Source of the DNA: Tenrec ecaudatus
Taxonomy: Eukaryota; Chordata; Mammalia; Afrosoricida; Tenrecidae
Direction: 5' to 3'
NCBI RefSeq assembly: GCF_050624435.1
Contig: NC_134537.1
Location: forward strand, 18,100,584-18,164,583
DNA length: 64,000 bases
Below the pieces are notes generated by a model, which saw only the letters and a list, made by a program, of their open reading frames with translations, was not told the DNA's origin and made no database searches. The position numbers and the translations under genes are program-made. This document shows positions 43,694 through 54,408 of this stretch, in pieces; positions within the stretch are counted from its first letter, which is position 1; every line of letters starts with the position of its first letter.

Positions 43694-44787
43694 GCAAAGG
43701 GCATTTATAGAGGTCTAAATAAAGGCATGTACATATGTAAATATATTTTATATGATAGGGAAATGGATCTATGTGCATATATTTATAGGTTTAGTATTAA
43801 GGTAGCAGAAGGACATTGGGCCTCCACTCAAGTACTCCCTCAGTGCAAGAATACTTTGTTCTATTAAATTTGCATTCTATGATGCTCACCTTCCCGACAC
43901 AACCGCTGAAGACAAAGTGGGTGAATAAGCAAATGTGGTGAAGAAAGCTGATGATGCCCAGCTATCAAAAGATATAGTGTCTGGGGTCTTAAAGGCTTGA
44001 AGGTAAACAAGCAGTCAGCTAGCTCAGAAACAACAAAGCCCACATGGAAGAAGCACACCAGCCTGGGTGATCACGAGGTGCCGAAGGGATCAGTTATCAG
44101 GCATCATCAGAATAAGAAATCTTACCATAGTGAATGAGGTGGCTAGTACGGAGTGGAGACCCAAAGCCCATTTGTAGGCCACTTGACATCCTCTTACAGA
44201 AGGGTCTTGGGGAGGAGACGAGCCAGTCAGGGTGTGATGTAGCAATGATGAAACATACAACTTTCCTCTAGTTCCTAAATGCTTCCTCTACCTACCCACC
44301 CCCTCCCCACTATCATGATCTTAATTCTACCTTACAAATATGGCTAGACCAGAGGATGTACACTGGTACAGATAGAAACTGGAAACACAGGGAATCCAGG
44401 GCAGATGATCCCTTCAGGACCAGTGGTGTGAGTGGCGATACCGGGAAGGTGGAGGGAGGGTGGGTTGGAAATGGGGAACTGATTACAAGGATCTACATAT
44501 AACCTCATCCCTGGGGGACAGACAACAGAAAAGTGGGTGAAGGGAAGGGAGATGTTGGACAGGGTAAGATGTGATGAAATAATAATTTGTAAATTATCAA
44601 GGGTTCATAAGGGAAGGGGGAGTAAGGAGGGAGGGAAAAATGAGCTGATGCCAGGGGCTTAAGTGGAGAGCAAATGTTTTGAGAATGATGAGGGCAATGA
44701 ATGTACAAATGTGCTTTACACAATTGATATCTGTGTGGATTGTGATAAGGGTTGGATGAGCCCCTAATAAAACGGTATTAAAAAAGA
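43694..44787 (+). mobile_element. Family A retroposon, 1.1 kb copy, forward
   Basis: The cleanest forward copy, from ggcatttatagaggtctaaa through agcagaaggacattgggcct, ttctatgatgctcaccttcc, gtcttaaaggcttgaaggta, gatcagttatcaggcatcat, ttacaaatatggctagacca, acacagggaatccagggcag and caacagaaaagtgggtgaag to gcccctaataaaacggtatt and an A run. It carries the terminal poly(A) signal, so it is 5' truncated only. Confidence 0.82.
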
Positions 44788-44924
44788 AGTTGTCACTACA
44801 AGGATCAGAGATCATGGTGGCCTCAAAACAGAACAATTAAGAGTTTCTTTCAATTCCAAACAGGAGAGTTTCTTCTGTTTCCCACAGTTAGCTAAAGCCT
44901 ACAAATTCCCCAAATGTATGCTAC

Positions 44925-45330
44925 ACAACAAACAGGCTTTCTGCAGCCTCCCAGTGCCTGCAGGATCCAGCCCTTCGCATCCTTGTAAATTTCCCCATCT
45001 GCTGTCAGCGTGCTGCGGGGACCACAAGTGGCCCATTTCTACCCTTGGGGCCTTGGTCTTCTTTTGGCTTGAGATAGCCTCCCCAGCCTCTAGCCATCTG
45101 CATTCTATCTGTCCCTTGCGCATTGTTCATTTCTCACTTTTCTGTAAGGTCTTGTCTTCTTCTTCCAGCTCCTCAGTCATTTCTTTTCTTCTTAACACCT
45201 AGATATTATTTAGGGACTGCAATCAACTGAATGGGAGTTGAAACTTCATTTCACACCACTTTGCAGCTCCCTCAACACTTGCCCAGAGCCCTACGCATAG
45301 CAGATGCTCAATAAATACCTTTTGACGGGC
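44925..45330 (+). mobile_element. L2 3' end
   Basis: The end reads gcccagagccctacgcatag followed by cagatgctcaataaatacc, the standard L2 terminus. Upstream the ctgcaggatccagcccttcg to gggccttggtcttcttttgg stretch is in the style of L2 3' UTR, with strong decay. Confidence 0.65.
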
Positions 45331-46099
45331 TGAGGACATCTCTATAAATTCCTGTGAAATTCACCGGGTGGGAATACTATGTCTGGTAGCTGTGGGGCCT
45401 AACCTTCCCCCTCTCCCATTCACCCCGATGGAAATCTGAATTTCTTAAATGAAATCCAAGAGAGCCTCAGGCTCACTCTCCTTATTTCTGCCAAGTGTTA
45501 ATTATGTGTGGAATCTAAGGGGACTTCCTAGCATGGATTGCTAGGGACATCATGAGGGGGCATTAAAAAAAAAAGACAGCAGGGGAGCCGAAAGAACATT
45601 CTTTTCTAAACTCAGCAATGATCCACTGGTCTCCAATGTGCTGTTGGGGAGAAAGTTTCCCCCCACACCTTTTGTTTGTGTGCACTGGGAAAAAGGAGAG
45701 GATGCTTAACATCCAAGAAAAACAAACAAAAAATTTGCCTGATTAGTTCATTACTAGAATTTTAAAAAGAATGAAAGATTCAAGTAGTTTTCTCAGAAAT
45801 TGAATGGCTGAGATACTAATAATAGCTCCGGGTGGTGTTGTCTAACCCTTCGCCCAGCCAAAACGAACCACGGAGAGTTCTACACTGATCCGTTTCCAAA
45901 ATATTTCCAAAATTTATGTTTCCAAAATATTTCTGAAAATATTGTTTAAAAGATTCTCACCTGTGGCAGATCTACCAGCAAAACAGCAGGTAAATCAGAT
46001 AGGTTTTTGTTTGATCACTTGAGAAGGTACTTTTTCCAACTTCAACCTTTATTCCAATTTTTGTCATCGCTCAGTAGAGCGTGGTTCTGCCTTTGAACT
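45331..46099. other. Unassigned interval
   Basis: No gene or clear repeat. The phrase tccaaaatatttc is repeated in tandem around 45893-45930, three times with small changes. Confidence 0.35.
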
Positions 46100-46275
46100 T
46101 ACTTTTCATTTTACAACTTACAGGTCAGCAGTTCAACACCACCAACTGCTTCTCGGGAGAAAGATGGGACTTTCTATTCCTGTAAAGAGTTACAATCTCC
46201 GAAACCCACAGGGGCAGTTCTACTCTGTCTAACCGAGTTGCTGTGAATTATAAACAACGCAAAGGCAATAAGGCG
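46100..46275 (+). mobile_element. SINE, forward
   Basis: Box B region acaggtcagcagttcaacac, then caactgcttctcgggagaaa, gatgggactttctattcctg, gttacaatctccgaaaccca, ggcagttctactctgtctaa. The head before box B is decayed. Confidence 0.78.
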
Positions 46276-46569
46276 TAGGAAAGCAAAAGATACAGTCTCT
46301 GAAGGCGATTTCGAAAGAGGAGCCGCTACAAAAAGTTTGAATAATGGAATGAGGGTATTGCAGCCTCGCCTATTTTATTTGGGACGGCGGCCCTTTTTGA
46401 TGGGACGGTTCCTGCATTTCGTTCCCATCAGGCTCCTCCCCTTAGACACAGCCCTCAGTCAGAGTCTCCGGTTTGAGGGAATGACCTCAGTGGGTGAAGA
46501 CACAGGGTCATGTATTTTAGGGAGAAATTTCCATTCTGCCGACAGGAAGAAAGGTAAGGCTCGAGAAAA

Positions 46570-46806
46570 TATAATTAAAAGATGCCAGCTGGACATGAAA
46601 AAAATTATAAATTATCAAGGGTTTATGACAGAGGGAGAATGGGTGAGGGGAATAGTCAGCTGATATACCAAGGGCTCAAGTAGAAAGCAGGCGTTTTGAG
46701 AATGATGATGACAACATATGTACAAAGGTGCTTGACACAAGGGATGGATGGATGGATTGTGAAAAGAGCTGTGAGAGCCACCAATCAAAGGATTAAAAAA
46801 AAAAAG
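46570..46806 (+). mobile_element. Family A retroposon, 3' end, forward
   Basis: Begins near aaaaattataaattatcaag and proceeds by gagctgatatcccaagg-like, agaatgatgatgacaacata, ttgacacaagggatggatgg to ccaatcaaaggattaaaaaa. The poly(A) signal is mutated to aatcaaa in this copy. Confidence 0.75.
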
Positions 46807-47251
46807 TCAGTTGGTGGAAAATGATAGACTATAGACAGATCCAAGTTGGAGGTTTATTTGTGCCTTTAAACTAGTTGTTTAAGCTTACGTTTTAAAGTCG
46901 TTTCCAACTCTGAGCAGGTATATGGCGCTTACCGCTGCTGTTACTGCTGTGGAATTGTCCAAACTCACAGTGAGCCCGTACACTGACCACCGGAGGAAAT
47001 GTTGCTTGATTCTGAACCATCTCATCGCACCACGGAGATCTATTGGGTTTTCATTGGCTGGGTTTCAGAAGTAGATCTCCAAGTCTTTCTTCCTAACTCC
47101 TCCGAGTCTGGAAGCTCCGCTGAAACCAGCTTAGCAGCGGAGCAACACACAAGCCTTCACCGTTACACAGGTGATGCTTGCCCTTGTGCACGGGCTGGTC
47201 GTGGATGCTGGATCGCTCACATGCAAGGTGAAAATCCTACCCAGGCCTCCC
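46807..47251. other. Unassigned interval
   Basis: No gene or clear repeat. A 93-codon frame at 46999-47280 runs into the SINE and is not a gene. Confidence 0.35.
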
Positions 47252-47450
47252 ATCTACCGATCTCACTGCTGTTGAGTTGACTCTCATCGTGGCCCCGTAG
47301 GGCAGAGTAGCATCGCTCTGCAACATTTCCAAGGCACCACATCTTTATAGGAGCAACCCTCATCTTCCTCCGTGGGGTGGGTGGTGGGTTTGGCTCCTGT
47401 GGTCAGCAGTCCGTGGCTTAACTCACTGTGCCACCAAGAGGCCTTCCCTA
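47252..47450 (-). mobile_element. SINE, reverse
   Basis: Reads tcactgctgttgagttgact, cgtggccccgtagggcagag, gcaacatttccaaggcacca, gtggtgggtttggctcctgt, ggcttaactcactgtgccac and caagaggcc. Full length with moderate divergence. Confidence 0.78.
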
Positions 47451-47479
47451 GAACTATAAAGAGAATTTCTTTCTTTGGT

Positions 47480-48900
47480 TGTAACATTTGAAGATTCTTA
47501 TCATTATTTAATAGCTTTACTGGCATAATTCTTGTACCATACAATTCAATGTTTGAGGGGAAGGTAGGGGGAGAAAAGGGGAACGGATCACAATGATCTA
47601 CATATAACCCCCTCCCTGGGGAACAGGCAACAGAAAGTGGGTGAAGGGAGACGTCAGCCTGGGTAAGACTTGGGGGAAAAAATTGATAAATTATCAAGGG
47701 AGGGAGGGAGGGTGGAGGAGGGAGGAGGAAAATGAGGAGCTGATACCAAGAGCTCAAGTAGAAAGAAAATGTTTTGAAAAAGATGGCAAAAAATAAATAA
47801 AATAAACAAAAAGATGATGGCAACAAATGTACAAATGTGCTTGACACAAATATATGTACGTATGTATTGTGATAAGAGCTGTATGAGCCCCAATAAATGA
47901 TTTAAAAAGCAAAACAAAATGAACAAAAATAACTCAATGGTTTGAATAGGTTAAATATTAACTTGAATACATTAAGAGTTGTGTAATCACCACTACAACC
48001 AATTTTTGAACCTTTCCCTCAGTTTTGTACTCATTGTTATTAGCTCCCCACTCCTCCTCGACCTCCCCTTCCATGACCCTAGGAAACTGTTATTCTAGTT
48101 ACTATCTGTCAATTTACTTATCCAGAATTTCATAGAAAGAAAATTATACACCCCAGCCCCCAGGAACAATAACAAAATAAAACAGAAAAACCTCAATCAC
48201 AAAGGGAGAAAATAATAGAGAGAACAAGTAAAATATGCATCCAAAGGGAAAACAATTGATGTGAACAGTTAACCCACCTGTGTCTGCTCTGCATTACTCG
48301 ACTTGCTGATGCACTCTGCGTCAAGGTAAGGTGATTCACATCCCTGGCCACTGCTCTGAAGGAATTCAACGGAGGCTTAATCCAGGTTGGGGGGGGGGGC
48401 TCTCTCAATGGATTTGGGGCCTTCACTGTCATCCGTCGCCTTCTGCAAACTGGGTGCAGAATTTAAGCTCTAATGCAATGGCCTCCTCTTATTTTAGATT
48501 TTATTATTTTAATCCTCGGATCACAAAGGCTGGGGTGCTTTTGTGTGGGCTGAACTGGCACCTCACTTAGGTGGCTGCTTACTTAAGGCAAGTTTTTAAG
48601 GCCCCGGGGGCTATTCATGCTGCTGGCTGAGCACCATCCAGTTCCCTCACCACACTGTGCTGCGGCATTCCTTACCTTCAGTGACCTCTTTGTAAGCGTC
48701 GTTGTCCAATATGGCCAGGTCAAAGATGACTCTTTCCCCACACTGTGTTTTTGCCAAAGAAGAAAGCCAGATGGGGAGTTTAACGACTATGGAGCAACAC
48801 CACCTTCTGAGGGGCATGCAGAGAGTTAGGGGGACTTGTGGGGAACTCCTGAAAGCCTTAAAAATATTTTGTATAAGCTTGACTGATTTTTCGGTGGTTG
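47480..48900 (-). mobile_element. Older L1-like 3' region (family F), reverse, split by family A
   Basis: Left piece 47480-47556 (tagctttactggcataattc) and right piece from 47933 onward (attaagagttgtgtaatcac, actgttattctagttactat, gcttaatccaggttggg, ggctgagcaccatccagttc) correspond to the copy at 4812-5764. The family A copy at 47557-47932 splits it, which fixes the relative age of the two. Confidence 0.65.
47557..47932 (+). mobile_element. Family A retroposon, forward, in an older L1
   Basis: Flanked by ttcaatgtttga (47545-47556) and ctcaatggtttga (47933-47945), a 12-13 bp target duplication. Main blocks: ggaaggtagggggagaaaag, ctacatataaccccctccct, ttgataaattatcaagggag, gctgataccaagagctcaag, tgagccccaataaatgattt and an A-rich tail. 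The duplication length fits L1-type insertion. Confidence 0.85.
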
Positions 48901-49311
48901 GAAAAAGCAAAGTGCTTTCTCTTACTAGATGAAGAAGTAAGTGGGGAAAGTACCTGTTTTACCTGCTAGTCCCACATGTATCTGTTTGCACATACCTAAG
49001 TGATTAAATTGTAGAGAAGAGAGTCATTTGATAGTTTCTAAAGAAGCCAAGGGGCCAGGTTAAACAACGGTAACCTTTGGTGTTTGAAAATTTAAGGTCC
49101 AGTATGATATTTGTTGGAAGCAGCAAAGTGGGGCTTCAGATAGTGTTTTAACTATCTTCTCATCAACACACCAGACGTTTCCTAGTGTATTTCAGAATAT
49201 AAGTGGTATTTTTTTTAACTAGAGAAGTGGGTTAGATTCTTAAACCTACTGAATAGAGTACTTTGGGTCTTTGAATCTTTGGGTAAAATAGTTGGGAAAA
49301 TCTTTAGCAGG
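48901..49311. other. Unassigned interval
   Basis: No gene or repeat recognised. Composition is AT-rich and unremarkable. Confidence 0.35.
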
Positions 49312-49319
49312 CTCTATGG

Positions 49320-49512
49320 CAGTGGTTCTCAACCTGCCTAATGTCGTGACCCTTTAATACAATTCCTCATGTGTGGTGAGCGCCCCAACCATAAAATTAT
49401 TTTTGTTGCTACTTCATAATCCTAATTTTGCTACCGTTATGAATCGGGTGACCCCCATGAAAAGGACCTTCGACCCCCAAAGGGGTTGCAACCCACAGGT
49501 TGAGAACCGCTG
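49320..49512. mobile_element. SPIN-like hAT MITE, copy 6
   Basis: Left terminus cagtggttctcaacctgcct, right terminus acaggttgagaaccgctg, core aaaattatttttgttgctac, 193 bases. Flanks ctctatgg (49312-49319) and ctctctgg (49513-49520) differ at one base, with TA at the centre of the left one. Confidence 0.93.
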
Positions 49513-49520
49513 CTCTCTGG

Positions 49521-50072
49521 TGTTGTAAAAAGGTGATTATGGGTCTCACATGAAATGCTCAGGTGAGAGGCATAGTTTGAAGCTCAGCTGAAGGCAGTGA
49601 AGTTAAGCAGGGCTCCTTCACAACAGTTGTGTTTCTAGCACACACTGGGAGCCCTTGTCAGGGAGCAAAGTAAGCAACGAGCAAAGTTAAGAAGGGCCCA
49701 AACAACTCCAATTGAGAGGCTCAGACAAGCCTTCCTGCTTCATCAAGCCGTCTGCCCATAGTTTGCTACCTGGTCTCTGGGGCCACCAGGCTCTCTTGTA
49801 TGCTACTCCACGGGTACTCCAGAGCAATCTCAGGCACTCACCTGCATGAGAGTCTACGGTTTACAAAGATTCCATGGCTCCTGGATTCCCGTAGGATAAA
49901 GTGACCTAAAGGCCTTTCATTTATTTCTCCAGGACTTTCTTGGCTAGGATGATTGCTCCCTCCACTCAGATTTGGCATTTATTTAGCAAATATCTAATAA
50001 GTGTCAGGCTTGGTTATCAGTACTGGGAATATGTCAGTATAGAAAACCAAGTGGACATCGCAGGGAGAGACA
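49521..50072. other. Unassigned interval
   Basis: No gene. The segment at 49970-50040 (gcatttatttagcaaatatc, then agtgtcaggcttggttatca) is in the style of an ancient mammalian repeat (aacaaatatttattgagcac) but cannot be assigned securely. Confidence 0.4.
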
Positions 50073-50077
50073 GACTG

Positions 50078-50597
50078 TGTGTTAGTCTGGGTACTTTAGA
50101 GAAATAAATCCCCAGAAACTCATGTATGAGAGAGAGTTTTATTTAAAGGTTAACTGTGCATCAAGAAAACATCCCAACTCAGTGCTGCCCAAGCCCACAA
50201 TTCCAACATTAACCCATTAACCATATGTCCGACACCAATCCACAAAGTCCTCCTCCACCTCACAAAACACATGCAATGATGCCGACTGCAGGAGGAAAGC
50301 CAAGTCAGTGAATGTGTAAAAATCTCAGTGCTGGCATGGGTCTCCACACGGCTGCTCTAGCATCCAGGGCTGCATCAGAGTAGGTCCATGTGGCTTCTCC
50401 TCAGGGATGTCCAGCAGGAAGTGAGTTTTGCCAGCTAAAGCAGGGAACTGGCTAAGGCAGCTGCACCCTGGTCCGACCATCAGAAAGCAAGAGACCCAAG
50501 AAGGAGAAAGGCGAGGCTCACCGAGCCATTTATCCCTCTGCCCTTCAATTAACCCCACATGTGTTTATCGGCCAGGTTGGCACAGTAAACTACCTCA
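50078..50597 (-). mobile_element. MaLR-like LTR, reverse
   Basis: Begins tgtgttagtctgggtacttt and ends gtaaactacctca. Landmarks: gagagagttttatttaaagg, agaaaacatcccaactcagt, ccatatgtccgacaccaatc, ctgcaggaggaaagccaagt. The flanks gactg and gatga share three of five bases. One of the more diverged copies, carrying about 50 extra bases around 50430-50500. Confidence 0.78.
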
Positions 50598-50654
50598 GAT
50601 GAGTACCACTGGATATAGCATAGTGATGAGAAAGATGGGAAGAAAAAGAGCAAC

Positions 50655-50835
50655 AGACCTCAACCCATTACCCATCGCTGGAGAGTCAATTCCTACTCTG
50701 TACAGGATGGAGTGGACCTGCTCCACAGGGTTTCTAAGGCTGTGGTCGTTAGGGAAGTCTGCTGGCTGATGGGCTACAACCACCAACCTTATAGCTGGCA
50801 GCCAAGTGCTTAGCCCCTATGCCATGGGTGCTCCT
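50655..50835 (-). mobile_element. SINE, reverse
   Basis: Reads tcgctggagagtcaattcct, ctgctccacagggtttctaa, ggctgtggtcgttagggaag, gctacaaccaccaaccttat, ctggcagccaagtgcttagc, atgccatgggtgctcc. Close to full length. Confidence 0.75.
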
Positions 50836-50865
50836 TCCTGACGCAGGTCAGCGCGTGCTCACTGT

Positions 50866-51330
50866 GAAGGGAATGGAGATGGAGGAGGGGGACTTTCAGA
50901 GGGGGACTAGGCCGCCCTGAGATTGGAATGTATCGGTCATGCAGCGTTCTTGTAACCACACCAAGCTGATTCAGAGAGCTACGTAAGCAGACATGTGGGA
51001 GAACAGCTTCACAGGCAGAGGCGACAGCTATCTCAAAGGCCCGGAGACAGGAAGTGGCCATTGTGTTTGAGGAACAGCGAAGAACACGGTGTGACTGAAA
51101 CAGTGAGAACACGTGTGACCGTCCTGGCAATTGGGAGATGGTGACAGGGGAACCAGTGGCAGGAGGGGCTACTACTAAAAGGCCTTTGGCTTTAAATGAA
51201 TGACTTGCAGAACCACTGGGGGGCTCTTGGCCAGGGAAGGGACATGCCTTATATATTCAAAGGACCCCAGAACAGACTGGAGAGAGATATTGGGTAAGAG
51301 GTGGGGAAGTGATACTCCGATGAAGCAGGA
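50866..51330 (+). mobile_element. Probable L2-like ancient repeat
   Basis: Phrases such as agaacagcttcacaggcaga and aaggcccggagacaggaagt, then gaggaacagcgaagaacacg and tggccagggaagggacatg, have the order of an ancient mammalian LINE segment. It cannot be confirmed by eye and could be unrelated unique sequence. Confidence 0.4.
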
Positions 51331-51379
51331 CTATGGTTTAGGCCCGTGTCACAGCAGCGGGGGTGGTGGGAAGTGGTCA

Positions 51380-51573
51380 GATACAAAACTCAAACTCATT
51401 GCCATCGAGTCAAGTGACCCTCTAGGACTGGGCAGAACCACTCCCGTGAATTTCCGAGACGGTAACTCTTTATGGGAATAGGAAAAATTGTTCCCTCGGA
51501 GTGCTTGGGGCTTCAAACTGCTGACCTTAAGGTTAGCAGACCCATGTGGAACCACTACACCATAAGGCCTCCT
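51380..51573 (-). mobile_element. SINE, reverse
   Basis: Reads actcaaactcattgccatcg, agtcaagtgaccctctagga, ccgagacggtaactctttat, cttcaaactgctgaccttaa, ggttagcagacccatgtgga, actacaccataaggcctcct. Complete apart from a short gap after agtcaagtgac. Confidence 0.8.
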
Positions 51574-51622
51574 GGAGGTCAGATTGGGGATCTATTTTAA
51601 AAGAGGTTCTGAGGTACATACC

Positions 51623-51721
51623 ATATACACTCGTGTATAAGCCGAGTTTTTTTGGCACATTTTAAATGCCATTTTTGTGGTAAAATTAGGTGCCTCGGCT
51701 GATATTTGGGACGGCTTTAAA
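51623..51721. mobile_element. Small palindromic MITE
   Basis: The two ends are inverted: gtgtataagccgag near the left and ctcggctgatatttgggacg near the right, with ttaaatgccatttttgtggt and aaaattaggtgc between. About 100 bases, no coding capacity. Superfamily uncertain. I recognise the gtataagccgag motif type from tetrapod DNA transposons but cannot name the family. Confidence 0.5.
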
Positions 51722-51734
51722 AAGACAAAAAAAG

Positions 51735-52140
51735 AAAACATCCCAGCCCAGTGCAGATAAAATCCATAAGTCTGATATTAGCCCATATGTCAGATACCAG
51801 TCTATAAATTCCTCTTCACACTCACGCAACACATCATGACACCAAATGCAGGAAAATCACAGGCCAGTGGGGGGAAAGTCTTGTGGATCCAATTGAGGTG
51901 GAAGCATCTCAGTGCTGGCATGGGTCTCCACGTGGATCCTCCAGTTCCAGGGCTCTGGCTCCATCAGTATAGCTCCAGGTGGCTTGTCAACAGGAATGTC
52001 TCAGAGAGAGAGTGTGTGGGTCTGGCCTCTAGTGAGCTGTTTATCTCCAGTCTCAAGGTGCAAACTTGATTGACAGGCTAAACTCCACCCCTTCACTCTT
52101 AAGAGTCTCAAAGTGACACCAGATTATATAAGTACCACCA
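51735..52140 (-). mobile_element. MaLR-like LTR, reverse, truncated
   Basis: Starts inside the family at aaaacatcccagcccagtgc, continues by ccatatgtcagataccagtc, aatgcaggaaaatcacaggc, gatcctccagttccagggct and ggctaaactccacccctt to attatataagtaccacca. About 80-100 bases of its left end are missing at the junction with the palindromic MITE. Confidence 0.78.
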
Positions 52141-52344
52141 TGAAATATGGTGTCCTTACAATGTCCAAATCACAAAATCTTATATTTTACAGAAAGCCTT
52201 GTGGTCATTAAGTGCTGTACAATTGTGAAGTGATGCTGTTGGAACATTAACGAGGATGGCCCGGCAGCAAAGGTCACTGATGCCCTGAGAAGAGCAGTTC
52301 GGTGCAGTGGCCTAGTCACCCGCCTGGCTGATGATGATGAAAAG

Positions 52345-52480
52345 AGGAAGCTGTTGTTGCCACGGACTCGGCTCTGACTTACAATGACCGTGTGCAACAG
52401 AAGGATGAACCATTGCCCAGTCGGGTGCCATCCTCAGCACTGTTGTTAACCTTTCTTACCAACTCCATATTTCAAATGCA
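52345..52480 (-). mobile_element. RTE LINE 3' terminus, reverse
   Basis: Contains agctgttgttgccacggact, cggctctgacttacaatgac, cattgcccagtcgggtgcca and tcctcagcactgttgttaac, the complement of the last 130 bases of the LINE. Confidence 0.7.
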
Positions 52481-53710
52481 TCCATTTTTCTTAGTTCTGG
52501 TCCAGTTATCAGACGCAGAAGAGTTGATTAAAAATACCATGGGGGGTTGGGCAGAAGAGAAAGAGAGAAGCCACATTGAGAATGCCTATAAAGCCTTCTG
52601 AGAACTGGACAGCTTCCAACGAAGTAGGGTAATGGAGTAAAAGCATTAGAATTAAGTGGGGTCGAGAAAGGGTCCCCTAAACCCATTGGGTAATCTCCTA
52701 TCTTCCTGCCTTTTGGAGCTTCCTCGGCCCTCCACTTGGACTACTTTCACCGTTCCTTGAAGAGCTCATTCAGGTACTACACTGAGCCTTTCCCACCGGC
52801 CTACACTCAGTCATCAGAAAGGGTTGATGTGCTCTTGCTATGAAGCAGGCACAGGTGAATGAACTCATCTGTAAACACGTCTGATAAGATCTCTGCCTTC
52901 TGCAGGTTATTCCAGTGAGGAGACAGACCAGCTCGAAAGAAGCAAATGGGGACATCAGGTAATTGATGGTCAGGGTTGGTGTTGAGCAGCCGGAAAGTGC
53001 TGGTGTGATAGAATGTGAGCTGTGGGGGTCATGAAAAGTCTCGCTAGCGAGGTGACCACTGAAACCCAAAGGACATGAAGGAGCCGGTCCTAGGAGGGCT
53101 GAGAGTGACCTCCAGGCCTGGGTCACTCTTAGAACCAACTTCAAGAGCAGATATCTTAAGATGGCACGGGGTTGGTGTTAGGGAAGGAGACGATAGGGAG
53201 CTACAGTGATGGCTGTGTCCATGGTTAAGCGCATAGTTAAAAAGTGTCTTCCGGTGGTAAACAGGCTGGTGTGGATCTGATGAGCGAGAGAAGACAAATC
53301 AAAGCGTGTTCCGTCGGCCGAAGCAGCTGGTGGACGTGGCTGCATTGCAATCCAGAAGGGAGAGATGTGTAGGCGGGGACATTTTGATCTGGAGATGAGT
53401 GAGAAAGAGGGGGTGGGGCTGCAGAGAAGTGGTAGGAAAAGCAGGGTGTGAAGTCCTGGAATCTCGGGGAGCAAGTGCTTTGGGACGCCCAGAGATAGCC
53501 TGGGTGGGGGCTTAGAAAACATTAGCCCACTCCCTTCTCCTAAGCCCTCCCCTAGGGGTTGGCACAGATTCCTCTCCACCGTTGTCCTTCAGTGCTTGAC
53601 AGACTGCTAGAGGGCTGGGGTATCCTCTTCTCTACTTTTACACCCCCAAGTTTAACACGGTGCTTGAGGAACAATGCTGACTGCATGAAGAGCCCCCAGA
53701 TTGAAGAGTA
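52481..53710. other. Unassigned interval
   Basis: About 1.2 kb without recognisable transposons. Minus-strand frames of 124 and 133 codons (52770-53144, 53178-53579) have no family resemblance and no evident splice sites, so they are not called as genes. Confidence 0.4.
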
Positions 53711-53880
53711 AAATGCGGGAGGGAGGAGAAAAATGAGGAGCTGATGCCAGGGGTTTAGGTGGAGAGCAAATGTTTTCAGAATGATGAGGGCAATGAATGT
53801 ACAAAAGTGCTTTACACAATTGATAGGTGTATGGATTGTGATAAGTGTTGAATGAGCCCCTAATAAAATGATTAAAAAAA
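53711..53880 (+). mobile_element. Family A retroposon, 3' end, forward
   Basis: Short copy of about 170 bases: gaggagctgatgccaggggt, gcaaatgttttcagaatgat, ctttacacaattgataggtg, gagcccctaataaaatgatt and a run of seven As. It sits directly against a SINE 3' half. Confidence 0.8.
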
Positions 53881-53970
53881 GATTTAAAGTCTCAGAAAAA
53901 CCACAAGGGCAATTCTACCCCGTTCTATAAGGTTACTTTTAATCAGAGTCACCTCAATAGCAATTAAAAA
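53881..53970 (+). mobile_element. SINE 3' half, forward
   Basis: The phrase gatttaaagtctcagaaaaa, cacaagggcaattctacccc, gttctataaggttactttta, atcagagtcacctcaatagc is the second half of the SINE. The first half is absent, as if removed or displaced by the family A insertion. Confidence 0.6.
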
Positions 53971-54194
53971 AATTATATAATGTACTGAGAAAAAAAAAGC
54001 AAAGTAAAATGCAGGTAGTCCCTGGTTCAGACCATCTGATTTATTATGGCCAACTCCTATTTGCCCATTAATGTTATGTAAATTATTCCTCAGTTTGACG
54101 TGATTGAACCAATCCCCACTCCCAACAAATTCTTCATTACCACGACCTTCAGCTGCTGCCCGTGCAGCTTTTCAATCATGGCAAAGGCTGAATG

Positions 54195-54408
54195 AAGCCG
54201 TTTCTTGCCCTAACTCGTCCCATGGGCTTGGGGCCCATTCTAACTCACAGCACCCGGTAGAACTACTCCTTAGGATTTTTGAGACTGTACATCTTCATGG
54301 GAGCAGACGGCCGAATCAGTCTCCCATAGAGCAGTTGGTGGGCTTGAACTCACCCATCTTGTGGTTAGCAGCCGGGGGCTTAACCCACTGTGCCACTAAA
54401 GTACCCCT
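54195..54408 (-). mobile_element. SINE, reverse
   Basis: Reads cattctaactcacagcaccc, ggtagaactactccttagga, gagactgtacatcttcatgg, tctcccatagagcagttggt, gggcttgaactcacccatct, gttagcagccgggggcttaa, ccactgtgccactaaagtac. The last phrase ctaactaaa is then tandemly repeated three times (54406-54458). Confidence 0.78.

Noticed and set aside
46284..46400. A possible mariner-type transposase C-terminus (reading SEGDFERG in one frame)
   Set aside because: Only a short weak resemblance, no termini and no second supporting block were found.
47284..47847. A 187-codon open frame on the minus strand
   Set aside because: It runs through a SINE and the antisense of a family A retroposon; no gene.
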